A DNA stretch of 64,000 nt from Aotearoamyces nothofagi (Eukaryota; Ascomycota; Leotiomycetes; Leotiales; Tympanidaceae): contig JADDTR010000001.1 in the NCBI GenBank assembly GCA_015345905.1, positions 620,001-684,000 on the forward strand, read 5' to 3'. The notes beneath the pieces are model-generated. The model saw only the letters and a list, made by a program, of their open reading frames with translations. It searched no databases and was not told where the DNA came from. This document shows positions 36,345 to 46,427 of the stretch, in pieces. How positions within the stretch are numbered: the stretch's first letter is position 1; every line of letters begins with the position of its first letter. The position numbers were made by a program, and so were the translations under genes.

Positions 36345-37217
36345 ATGGTAAGCTGAACCCATTCATACTGCTTGTAATACCTAGTAGACGGGCTCTGTCA
36401 TACCAGACAATCCTCTCCGTCTAGCAAAATCACCTTCGAGAGCCAAGAAGATCTCGAAACTTCTCACAACAATATCAAACCTACGTATAGCAGAAGCTAA
36501 CTGGGAATTCCCTTTCTAGGTTCGATACGCAGCCACCGAGATCCACCCCTCAAAGTCGGCTCGCGCCCGCGGCGCCTACTTGCGAGTATCGTTCAAGAAC
36601 ACCCGTGAGACCGCACAAGCTATCAATGGCTGGAAGCTCGAGCGTGCCGTGAAGTTCCTCGAGAACGTCCAAGAGCACAAGGAAGCTGTCCCAATGAGGC
36701 GGTATGCAGGAGGAACCGGTCGTGCTGCACAGGGTACGTTACTCTTTATCTTCAGCATCTATGAAATCCGCAAGAGTTTCGAGTCTAGTCGGGCCAAAAG
36801 CTGACGTGATGGCATACAGGCAAGCAATTCGGTGTCTCCCGCGCCCGCTGGCCCATCAAGTCAGCTGAGTTTCTTCTCGGTCTCCTAAAGAACGCAGAGG
36901 CAAACGCAGATACCAAGGGTCTGGACACCGGCAACTTGGTCGTTAAGCACATCCAAGTCAACCAGGCACCAAAGCAGCGTAGACGTACATACCGTGCTCA
37001 TGGTCGTGTAAGCATATACATTCTCTAAGCCCGTGAAGATTCCTTGCTCATATGTTTATAGATCAACCCATACATGTCAAACCCATGCCACATCGAGCTG
37101 ATTCTTACCGAGAGCGAGGAGGTTGTGCAGAAGTCGGAGGCTGTCGCTGGTCGTGAGGTTCCACACTTGAGCTCAAGACAACGTGGTGCTCGTCAACGTC
37201 GTGCTATCACTGCTTAG
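36345..37217 (+). CDS. rpl17: 60S ribosomal protein L17 (uL22)
   Basis: Cytosolic large-subunit protein that lines the exit tunnel. Exons 36345-36347 (ATG only), 36520-36733, 36820-37007 and 37062-37217 give 186 residues. Landmarks: [121 protein letters not shown] and [13 protein letters not shown]. The first intron (172 nt) follows the initiator ATG directly, which is common in fungal ribosomal protein genes. I saw no box C/D pair in that intron. Confidence 0.97.
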
Positions 37218-37872
37218 ATCATCGTTTTGCGCTGGGCATATGGCTTGGGATGGCATAGGGTTGTGGGGTAACTGTTGAAGAGACTTTTATGCAGGACTGG
37301 CTTGTACTTCGGTAGCATATAGCTTGTCATTCCGTCTCATGCAATCATACTATAAGCAACCTTCAAAACTAATTGCCTTGTGTTTGAGTATGACTAAAAT
37401 TTCACATGAACCTTTGGCTTGATCTAGACTAGATCAATTCTATAGAACTACCTAGATTACAATACTCATCATACATTCGAATGCAACCAGACAAAGTGCA
37501 TGTATGAAGAACCATCCATGGAACTCCAGATCCCATCATTGACTATTCAACACAATATATGCATTCATATCTAAGTGCAGAAGAGCTACTGTTCGACACG
37601 CCCAGGACTATGATATGCTACAGTCTAGTGCGAGTGACAGAAAGTCAACGGGGGAATCAGCACCAAAGAATGCTGTTTATAGCCTCCGTGTACATTGATG
37701 CTAGGTCGTACTGCCTGCTCGGACCGTGCTAGGGAGTTCAATCTGCAATTGAAGTACGTTGATGCTGTAGCCTTTTAGGGCTTTGGCCATTGCAGGTAAT
37801 TAGGTAGCTGAAGGCCGCAACAAAAAGAACATTGACCAGGCTCGTATTAAATGGCGAGTTTTGAGAGTATGT
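37218..37872. other. Convergent intergenic spacer
   Basis: This 655-bp spacer lies between the L17 and F-box gene stops. It is AT-rich with no credible frame. It holds both 3' UTRs. Confidence 0.5.
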
Positions 37873-40488
37873 CTACATATTGTAGCTACCTGGTTCTGGA
37901 ACAGTCGCTACCATAATTGTGCCACGGAATCTTCCCTGCCCTGCGAGCTTCACGCCATCTGCCAGTGCCAGTGATGCCATAGCCTTGCTAACCTCACCCC
38001 ACCCTAGGCGGAGATTCCAAGCAGTCTGCAGTGTCCTAACTTCAGCTTCGTCGATGTGATTGATAATTATGCCCAATGTATGATCTGCGGGTTTCATCAT
38101 GAATCCTTCAATCTCGTGGCGTCGCTTCCCTATAGCACTGGTTTCTCCAGGAGTCCTATCAGGAGGCTCAAGCATGCTATGGTCAAGATCGAGTTGCAGG
38201 CGTATGTATCCGCAAGAGTTAAACTTAATCTCCTGCAACTGAGAAGGTTCAGCCTTGGGTGGTCGCGGGCCCATATCCCTAGCATAGCGCATGTTCGCTA
38301 AGGTAGGACCAGGCGTGACAGTGTCGATGAAATGGGCCCAAGATCCGGCACGGGGTCTATCCAGCCAGGTATTGGGATTCACAATAGACTGTGCTGGTGT
38401 AGCCAGCTGTGCTTGCTGCGCGGGCTGTATATGTTGTGCTTGCTGTGGTGCATTGACCTGGATACCTTGAGCAATAATAGGTGGCACTAGAGGTTGAGCA
38501 GGAAATCCGACTCCAAATATAGCGTGGATATTCGCCGGAGCTATCTGATGGTGGTTTTGTAGGGGTGCATTAACAGAGCCTAGCTGTGTGTTTGTACTGA
38601 CTGGCGCACTCATAGAAACGGAATGTAAAGTTAGAGTCCGAAGAGCATGCTTCTTGAGGACCTTTGTAAACTGCAGTAGAATGTGCGGGCTCACCCAACA
38701 GTTTTTCAATGATAAATGCTGGACAAAAGGTAGACTCAATAGTGGTAGTTGTTGATTGATTCTTGCCACCATATCCATTGCGTGAGGGAGGAGAGGTGCT
38801 GCCAATATATGCTGATTTCGAGCAAAAATTCCCATTGCCTCTTCGCCACCACAAAGCCACTCAAAATGAAGCGTCTTGATAGATTCCCGCTTTGCAATAT
38901 GGTCATTAAGGAGCTGGTATACGCCGGAAATCGATTGAGAAGGGGCCACGCGAACATCTTCCACCCAACTTGTGGGTAGCTTGATGACATCTCGCCAATC
39001 AGGAATGACAGCCAGAGAAAGGCTTTCAAGCTGGCAAAGGCTTGACCAGAAGTCTGCCCGCTTTAGTATTGTTATATGACGACTTGGAATTCTTGCAATC
39101 GTGAGAGTCTTGACGTTGTTAAAAGTGATCGGATTGTCTATTACGGCGATCGCATAAGATTGCATGAAGGCACGCTGAGCCCATTCAGTCTCGAGGATCA
39201 TCTCTTTCTGGGCATTGGTAAGATCGTTTGGCTTAAGCGGATATTTTGTAGCCTCTTTCTCTGTTACAATGGTTTCGCCTAGATCTGTAGTGAACGTTCT
39301 AGGGCCACTCTGGTAGTTTGACGTCCTGATACGTCCCGGAGCACCATTTGCGGTATCGCCATGTCTAACCAAATGGTTTGGAAAGACGTTTGCTATATCA
39401 TTCGCAGTAATGCTTGCGCTTGCAATAGTTTCGCTAGATAGTAAGGGTTCGGATTGTCCTTCGGATTCTATGAGCGTACGCACAGACTGTACGAGGCTTT
39501 CGCCTTCATAGCCAGCTTCCAGAAGCATCTGTTCCAGTATTGTAGGCGAGCGGTTCCCGTCATTCTGCTCCAAGTCTTCATTTATCTTTGAACTTGCCCC
39601 CACACGTGGCGTTGCACTGGTGGATGACTGCGGCAGCTTTGACTGCTTTGATTTCGAGGTTCCCAGCTTCTCCTCGATTGCGAATCGTGACTCCCCGAAT
39701 ACTGGAGGTTTCCCATTTGCATCCCGTACTTTGTGATTAATGTCTGGCCCAGAAAGCCAGCCCAGTCCGCCATCTATTGATAGGCCAAGCTCCGTAGCGT
39801 TGTTGATGAATTTCAGCGCCTTCGTCATCGTCATCGTCTCATCAGCTGTTTGTTCGAGACCTTCTAATTGAGCAAAGCGATTGTATTTCTTGAATGGCCA
39901 ACGATATATTCCCCAGAAAGACGTGATTGCCTCTTGATCGCTCTTGATTGGGGGGTCGGTAAGAGTGTTGTAGTCGAGCTCGAAGCTCATTGCGAATCTG
40001 AAAATATGTCTTCCGAAACCCTGGAACACCCTCATACCTTTATCTTGCAACATTACAGAAGCGTTTCCTTTTAGTGCGTCATGATCGCGAGGATCGGTCT
40101 GCATATCACTGAATACCGCTCTTCTTGGTTCTTCGGCAATGCCATATATCTCTGGTCTAAATGGCACAACAACTGTTCTAAAAAGGTTCTCGGCCACTTT
40201 TCCTTCAAACTCTCGATTGACTAGACGCATGTTTTGTACAGTTGAGCGAGACAGGAAAGAGGTGATGATGCTAAATATCTCCACGGGAATCAAGTCTGGG
40301 GGCCAAGTCACTATCTTGCCATTAGCTTCCATCCGATCGAGATTCCCAATGGCTTCAGAGATAAACAAGTACGAGAATAGCTTACCCGCCATTTTGGAAG
40401 TTCGAGTTCGCGCCCGTATTTGTGACGGTCCTGATGTGACAGTTGACCGAGATCCAATCCGTCGCTTTTTGGAAGGAGATTCGGACAT
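37873..40488 (-). CDS. F-box domain protein, unknown substrate
   Basis: Proposed exons 40488-40386 and 40295-37873 encode 841 residues. The start MSESPSKKRRIGSR precedes a 90-nt intron (40296-40385). Its removal joins SKMA to DLIPVEIFSIITSFLSRSTV and the remainder of an F-box-like region (QNMRLVNREFEGKVAENLFRTVVVPF). The intron length is a multiple of three with no stop, so its retention would add 30 residues without changing frame. The body has an LRR-like, Leu-rich middle (LCQLESLSLAVIPDW, LSLPFVQHLSLKNCW, ALRTLTLHSVSM), Gln-rich linkers (QQAQHIQPAQQAQ), and ends EPGSYNM. It probably acts as an SCF substrate receptor; no partner can be named. Translation might also start at the internal ATG at 40392. 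Confidence 0.72.
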   Translation of the reverse strand: MSESPSKKRRIGSRSTVTSGPSQIRARTRTSKMAGKLFSYLFISEAIGNLDRMEANGKIVTWPPDLIPVEIFSIITSFLSRSTVQNMRLVNREFEGKVAENLFRTVVVPFRPEIYGIAEEPRRAVFSDMQTDPRDHDALKGNASVMLQDKGMRVFQGFGRHIFRFAMSFELDYNTLTDPPIKSDQEAITSFWGIYRWPFKKYNRFAQLEGLEQTADETMTMTKALKFINNATELGLSIDGGLGWLSGPDINHKVRDANGKPPVFGESRFAIEEKLGTSKSKQSKLPQSSTSATPRVGASSKINEDLEQNDGNRSPTILEQMLLEAGYEGESLVQSVRTLIESEGQSEPLLSSETIASASITANDIANVFPNHLVRHGDTANGAPGRIRTSNYQSGPRTFTTDLGETIVTEKEATKYPLKPNDLTNAQKEMILETEWAQRAFMQSYAIAVIDNPITFNNVKTLTIARIPSRHITILKRADFWSSLCQLESLSLAVIPDWRDVIKLPTSWVEDVRVAPSQSISGVYQLLNDHIAKRESIKTLHFEWLCGGEEAMGIFARNQHILAAPLLPHAMDMVARINQQLPLLSLPFVQHLSLKNCWVSPHILLQFTKVLKKHALRTLTLHSVSMSAPVSTNTQLGSVNAPLQNHHQIAPANIHAIFGVGFPAQPLVPPIIAQGIQVNAPQQAQHIQPAQQAQLATPAQSIVNPNTWLDRPRAGSWAHFIDTVTPGPTLANMRYARDMGPRPPKAEPSQLQEIKFNSCGYIRLQLDLDHSMLEPPDRTPGETSAIGKRRHEIEGFMMKPADHTLGIIINHIDEAEVRTLQTAWNLRLGWGEVSKAMASLALADGVKLAGQGRFRGTIMVATVPEPGSYNM

Positions 40489-42033
40489 TGCACAGATCGC
40501 GACCACTTCAAGAGAGCAAGTAAATCGTAGACGAGAGCGTCAAGTGATACGTCGATAGAGTCGACGGAATATTGAGCGAGGTATTTTGTTTCTTTTGTTT
40601 CTTTGGGGTTTGCGTGCTTGCAGCATTAGACGTAGTTTTAACCCCGCGGCAGCAGTCTCTTTTGTGTTTTCACGCCAAGGCAGATAGATAAAAGGTCATC
40701 CTCCTTCAAAGCTTTCTGAATGTCAATGTAAGTGTCAGGGAGAGGGCGGGACTCCCTAGTTTTTACGTTCGTAGCAAAGCAATGTCTTTGACTGTTCCCG
40801 CTGTTGTCACTTCAAGGCCATAGCTCAGCCTTCCTGCTGAGGCTGCCTTATTATGTTACATAGCCTAAGGCTCCCAGAATTCTTCGCTCGCACCCCACCA
40901 AGGCTGAGTGGTTGACTCTTAACAGAATATGTGCCTGAGGTATCCGGATATCTACTGTGCCTACATGTACGCCAGCGTGCTTATCTTATCTCACTTGCCT
41001 GTTCACTTTTGAAGCATAAATGTACTGAACTGCACTGCATTGCACTGTACTGTGCAGTATACAGTGCAGTAGGTTATCCTTATAATATCATTATAATCTA
41101 TCTGGACAACCCATCTAAAAATCCTCGTAAGGCAGACTATTGAGCTTATAATTCGCCGGATACATCCTTAGATACATCCGTACTCACTATACCACAACTA
41201 TAGCATCTTCAATCATGGCTGCTTATAAAGAGGAGCTGATGTTCATTGGCACTATCCGATGTTGCTATACTAGTGACCTGTTCGATCACCTTGCAGTACA
41301 TGCAAAGTATAAACGTGCAAACAAACAAATGCAATAAGGTAGGCATTGTTATTAGGTATCGCAGGTGCATGCATGGACATGGCCATACTATATAGACAGC
41401 ACAGACATGGTATGTAGGGTTGATTGGGAGTACATGCCAGGGTCCGGATGCTATGCACGAGAGCGGAAAACTTCAAAGATACTACTCAAATGCTCTCTAG
41501 ACACCACCCCTATACAGGAAACCTTGAGGTGGCCGTCAATAAGGAGGCAAGTAAGGCACGGCGGGGTGCTCAAGACTGTGTGAGCGAGAGAGAGCAGAGC
41601 ATTCAATGCCGCAGATATGATAGGATAGATACCCGCGCACGTCCAGCCTATCGCACAACTGCCGTTGGGAATACATTGGCAGATTGGATACAGCCGTTCG
41701 TTGCCTGCGGGCAGTGGTGACCGATCACTGCGTTTGCATGTGGGCGCGTACGGAGTGTAGAGTGCAGAGCGCGGAGTGCAGAGCGCAAGGTAAAGCACGC
41801 TGTCGTTGGACATGTCGACAACGCTGTGGGCTGCTCTTTTACTATATAGCAACGTTGGTCTCCATCCGTATTAGACAATTCTGCAGTCATAAACACTTGA
41901 GGATCACTCTCGGCGACGCACTTCCACTGGCACAGCGCAGAGCACCCTCGATCTCTCAGGGACTTTGGCAAGGTATAACCCTTCAGTCTCTGCATATCTC
42001 CTGCCCCATAAGTAGGGCAGCACCAACCTCGTA
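40489..42033. other. 1.5-kb intergenic region
   Basis: No supported gene. It holds the F-box gene promoter on the left and, near 41022-41071, a degenerate palindromic array of TGCACTG/ACTGTAC units. A second short direct repeat (GAGTGCAGAGCGC) sits at about 41754-41791. The last few hundred bases are the leader of the next gene. Confidence 0.45.
41022..41071. repeat. Degenerate TGCACTG/ACTGTAC pentamer-like array
   Basis: Repeated GCACT, GTACTGT and CAGTGCAG units give a partly self-complementary 50-bp tract. The same ACAGT/ACTGT words recur throughout the 57-61 kb region. Confidence 0.7.
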
Positions 42034-43059
42034 ATGGGTGCCGCCGTGGCGGGCTTCGGCACTGCTGTCTCAACGCTCATTGAAGCCTTCACAAGTGGCA
42101 TAGCAGTCATAAAGGGTATTCGGCGACATCGTAAAGCCGCAAGGGTGCGAGTTGACCCAGCTGTAAAGGCAGAGGAACTTCGAGTGAGCCGATCATTGAA
42201 GCGCAATAAAGCGAATATCAAAATAGCGTATGATCGGGATGTGAGAAAGCTAGGGAATCAGTTTGCCAAAGGCGATGGTAAGCTCATATAATGCCATTGC
42301 ATGCTGCATATATCGGCTAACCGGAAGACTGTAGCTGACGCTCAATCGTCCCTAACATCGATACTGCTTCGTTTCAATGCCAGGCTCTGCTCAATAATCG
42401 ATAGGTTCACCAGAGGTGAAAGTAGTCGATCCGACTACCAGTCGCTTGTCAATTTATCTAATTCCTCGAGGGTTGAGGCCATTAACACGTTTGGCCATTT
42501 GTTGGCCCGGTTATCGAAGTCTCCAATACCCTCGACAAACACTGATAGGAAGAAACGGAAGCATCGGAACGCCCCGGACCATCACAAGAAAGGATCTCAA
42601 ACCGTGGTAGCCAAGTCTCCAAGCCATGTTAAGTCAAAAAAGGCTCCGGAGATGGCGTTAAGCAAGGCAAAACGAGGTACGCCGGCGAACAACCACACTG
42701 CTCGCACAAAAGGGGAAGGCAAACGATCAGCTACAAAATCACTATCAAGCCTGGGATGGACAAGACCACGAAGCGATGTTATGTCGAGCAAGCAGAAACA
42801 TATAGAAAAGCCTTCTACACCATCACCCACCCCTAGATTAGCACTACAATCACGTGCGAGACCGAGTAATAGGATATCGATAATGTCCTTTGCTTCTGAT
42901 AGCACTAAAATTGGAGAAATTCCAGATTGTAAATGGGCCATGTCGACAATGCTCAATGCTGATGACCAGGAAGTATCTGGCCTTACAGCTTATCCTCTCG
43001 CACCCTACAGAGAGCAACTGAAACCGAGATCGCGCTTCTTACGACTTTTCAAGAAGTGA
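42034..43059 (+). CDS. Conserved-looking fungal protein of unknown function
   Basis: Exons 42034-42277 and 42335-43059 encode 322 residues. The N-terminus MGAAVAGFGTAVSTLIEAFTSGIAVIKGIRRHRK is a short hydrophobic/amphipathic segment followed by basic residues. A helical region follows (ADAQSSLTSILLRFNARLCSIIDRF), then a long basic, Ser/Lys-rich disordered stretch (about residues 150-265), and a C-terminal block FASDSTKIGEIPDCKWAM and ending RFLRLFKK. This pattern (helical N-terminus, disordered middle, STKxGEIPxxKW near the end) is familiar from fungal proteins of unknown role; I cannot assign a function. The start ATG and the 57-nt intron (42278-42334) keep one frame with no alternatives needed. 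Confidence 0.7.
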
Positions 43060-43696
43060 TCCTGTAGAGTCACCTTAAATCACCAGGCGCAAAAAATTTG
43101 GCCTTGTTTCGTTGGGGCATCTTTTATGATGCTTGGGGGACTGGTATTTTAGTGCGAGTAAGCACACAACCATTGTCACCCTATCTCGAATTCTGCACAA
43201 TGGGAATGAAATCTTTATAGCGAGCGACACTATTTCTTTTCAAATAACATAGTTAATTGTCCTCAAAAAACTCTCCATTCCGTCCCAAACAATCATATTG
43301 TGCATATCTTTTCAGCAAGTGACGTTTCGTTACTAACAATACACAACAATGGAATTGTCGTCTTAGCACCCTCCTATTGAACAATTGATGCTTCACTTTA
43401 CTAACAATAGCCAACAATAGCTTCGTCACCATTAACACGCCCCTATTTAACAATGCCGGAAATAAACCCATTGTCAGCTGTAGATACAAGTATCCAGCTT
43501 CTCTCCACTCATTTCCTCTCATATTTCCAGCGTTTCTCTCCACCAACACACATACACTCAGACTTCAATTCCTGCGGCAGTCCTGCTCTCTAAAAAACAT
43601 CGCACAATCCCTGGAATAGCTAGCCTATCCTTCCTGCCCACTTTACAGTCCTTTATTCCAACCTATCTTGCTAGTCGAGATTTGTAGGCAGCTGCC
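43060..43696. promoter_or_regulatory. Upstream region of the SANT-like gene with 13 ACAAT/ATTGT motifs
   Basis: ACAAT or its complement begins at 43172, 43197, 43256, 43289, 43297, 43336, 43346, 43354, 43381, 43404, 43414, 43450 and 43470, thirteen hits in about 300 bp. Part of this lies on a diverged tandem duplication. The motif is the core of HMG-box (Sox/MATA-HMG-like) sites. Function is inferred only. Confidence 0.6.
43329..43463. repeat. Diverged tandem duplication, two ~68-bp units
   Basis: Units at about 43329-43396 and 43397-43463 share the order TACTAACAATA, CAACAAT, CGTC, CAC, CCTATT and AACAAT, with substitutions and small shifts between. The ACAAT words are among the best conserved parts. 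Confidence 0.65.
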
Positions 43697-45714
43697 ATGT
43701 CTGACCACAATGCTGATATCTGCCAATCTGGCACCTCTGGTTCCGACCACTTCCATGTCCGATACGAGTTTGAAAACTTCCCCGACAAAGCTGAAGAATC
43801 AGCGCCTCTTTCAGAGGATGCCGTTTTCAATGGCGAGAATCTTTGCGGTGTACCTTCAGACGAGAAGGCTGATGAAGATGAGGTTTCCACCAAGACCACT
43901 GGTGAATCTTTCAGCGATCCAATTCTCATTGGAGACGACACTGAGGACTGGTCCGGTAGTTTGGAGGACAATAGCATTTCGGAGGAAACACTCGGCGAGT
44001 ACGAGGGGCATGACACCGAGGAAGATGCTGCAGACGTGTACGAAGACATTTCGAATGAAGGTTGCCACTTCAACAACCCATTCCTCCAAGATTCTGCACA
44101 AGTCGAACGAGACGCGGGAGAGATGGAGGCTGCTGCAGAAGACCCAGCTGGCTACGCTCACTGGAAAGAGTTTCTAGACTGGGCCGCGCGACAAGGCTTT
44201 TACAACCCAGTTAAGGGTCATCTAAATCCACGAGCATTCGTGAATAATGACAGTGGGTTTGACTGGCAACGAGCGGGGGCTTGTAGTGGCGAAGATTTCA
44301 ACGACGCGTAAGTTGTCCTCTACATGCCCTTGAATTTCTGCTAATCCTGCTGGAAGAATATTTGCCGGTATAAAGTTTAATGGGAAACTATTTGCGAGTA
44401 CCGACCCCAGGTACAGTGGTCGTGAGGTTCCTATCGACGTGTAAGCACCTGTCCTGCCATTTCACATAAGATCTTTCTAACTTTCTCCCTTGCAGCATCT
44501 TCAACTGCTATTGCGGTCAGGGAGGCTTTGGCACTTGTATAGCATGTGTGCAGAGAAGCCGAACCGAAGTAGCAATCAGCGAACAAGCCACAGCTGAAAC
44601 ACAGAGAGACGAAGCAATAGAGGCATTAAATGTCCAGCAACAGACAAGTGCTGAGTGGGAAACAATATTTAATAGCAGCCAGCAGCGTGCTGAAAAAGCC
44701 GAAGCAAGCTGTGACTATCTAAACAGCGAGCTTAATCGTCTCAAAGCCGAGAATGAATCGCTCCGGGATGCGCTCGAAGGGCGTGGCGCTCGATTCTTGG
44801 CATCGAGCAGCCATATCGACACATCTACCACGGCCACCACTCCGAGCAGTAAATCCGTAGGCTCGGCGCATAGTGAAGGTAGCGTGGCCCCTGATGTAGA
44901 TCAGGGTCGCGCGCCTTCTCGTAAAATCAATCGTACAGGATTTTCTAAAGATAGACGCCTTCCTCTAGGATTCAAGGAACTAGGAAAGGTGACGAAAAAG
45001 CGTGATCGCTCGGATGACGAAGATGACGGTGAGGACAACGACTACCAGCCCAGCATAGCAAAGCGTCAACAGAATGATTTTAGAACCTTCGAACGCCGCT
45101 ACGTATCTTCTGCCAGTTCCACACAAGGAATGAAGAGACAAACAAATAATTCTATGAGCACAAGCCTAGATGCGTCTTCATTCACGACAGGTCTCCCTCA
45201 AGGTAGACGAGCCAAAGCTTCAACGGCTGATTACCTTGATTCACTTCCCGAATCCGATGTCTCGACCCAGGACTCGTCAAATATTGCTCCTATCAGGGCT
45301 GAATCTCGAGCTAGTGTGTCTGATACTGGAGACACCGAGACGGGAGGCTCTACGGACAATGGGGATCACGACTCAGACTTTGACAAGAAGCAGCCAAGTA
45401 CAAACAGACACAAGCCTAAGGAAGAAAGCCGCAAGGCAAGCAGTTGGTCTGCAGATGAAAAGCAGGCAATTATAACCATCGTTACGGAGCAGGTTGGCGC
45501 TCAAGACAGAAATGAGAGAACCCCAATATACGATGTTGCTCTCTGGACGTATGTCTCCGAGCAACTAAAGCGACAACATGGATTCAACAGAGGCTTCAGC
45601 GCCTGTAGAATGGTATGGAACAGGGAGTTGCGTAGCCAATGTGGTGTTGATGAAAGAAAGAAGAAAGTTCCAACCATGTTGACTACCAGCGTACAGACCA
45701 CGAAATCCAGATGA
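43697..45714 (+). CDS. SANT/Myb-like DNA-binding-domain protein, uncharacterised
   Basis: Exons 43697-44307, 44357-44440 and 44496-45714 encode 637 residues. The N-terminal ~150 residues are acidic. Residues about 155-240 include WKEFLDWAARQGFY, FDWQRAGACSGEDFNDAIFAGIKFNGKLFAS and a cysteine cluster NCYCGQGGFGTCIACVQR (CxC-x6-C-x2-C), which may bind metal. A coiled-coil segment follows (ISEQATAETQRDEAIEALNVQQQ to SLRDALEG), then a Ser-rich nuclear-type linker with KKRDRSDDEDDGEDND. At about 546-600 there is a Myb/SANT-like three-helix unit (SSWSADEKQAIITIVTEQ, YDVALWTYVSEQLKRQHGF, SACRMVWNRELRSQCG). It is likely a chromatin or transcription protein. The first intron ends in AAG (44356). Confidence 0.75.
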
Positions 45715-46427
45715 AACTGAGCAGAGTGCGGGTTGCAGCTTCAAAGGCAAGCAAAGCCTCTGGGCGAGTCTGAAAGCTGGTCTTTCAGATTATCAGAGGC
45801 CACAAACCTTTCGAGAAATCACGGCATTTGGCATTTTTTCGGCGATGAAGTCTTGATAAGGCGCGGTGAGGTAGATGGAGGGGAGCTTTTTAAATTTTTT
45901 GATTTGATTTTTTGTGTTGTGTTCTCATGGCGTGCATTTGTTATGATCTCGGGATCAGATTTTGATTCCGCCGTGGAATCATAACCACAACACCCAATAA
46001 AGCCTAGCGCAAAAAGGTGCACGATCAGCCTCGTCTTGTATTTACCGAGTTAGCTTCAATACCTATCTTGATCAATTGCCTTCCATATATAATTATACTT
46101 GCTAAATCCATCCGTGATAAGGGCTAGCCTCGTTGTCATTCCCAGCACAGAATCGTAACAACTCAACATATATCTATAGAGGCTACCAACTTCACACGGC
46201 CCTGTCCTTTCGCGCGCCCCACCAGCTCACACTTCAGCCTGCTGGGGCAGCCTGCTTCAACCCTCCGTCCTCACTTATCTCGTGGTGCCGACAACCTCCT
46301 AGCCCCCGATTGTGCGCAGGATTCCTTCTGCGTCATATTCACTTACGGGGACTTCAATTAGTGAATCTATCAGTTGGCCCCATCTTCTCCCATCTGCCTG
46401 GCAACCACAGCAAGCCAAGACTACAAC
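45715..46427. other. Intergenic spacer and NCBP3-like promoter
   Basis: This 713-bp gap lies between two plus-strand genes. It is AT-rich around 45880-45910. No gene is supported; the right part is the likely promoter and 5' UTR of the cap-binding gene. Confidence 0.45.

Noticed and set aside
36348-36519. snoRNA in the first intron of L17 or in nop1 or DBP2 introns
   Set aside because: I looked for RTGATGA and CTGA boxes in proper spacing and saw none. An H/ACA RNA cannot be excluded by eye.
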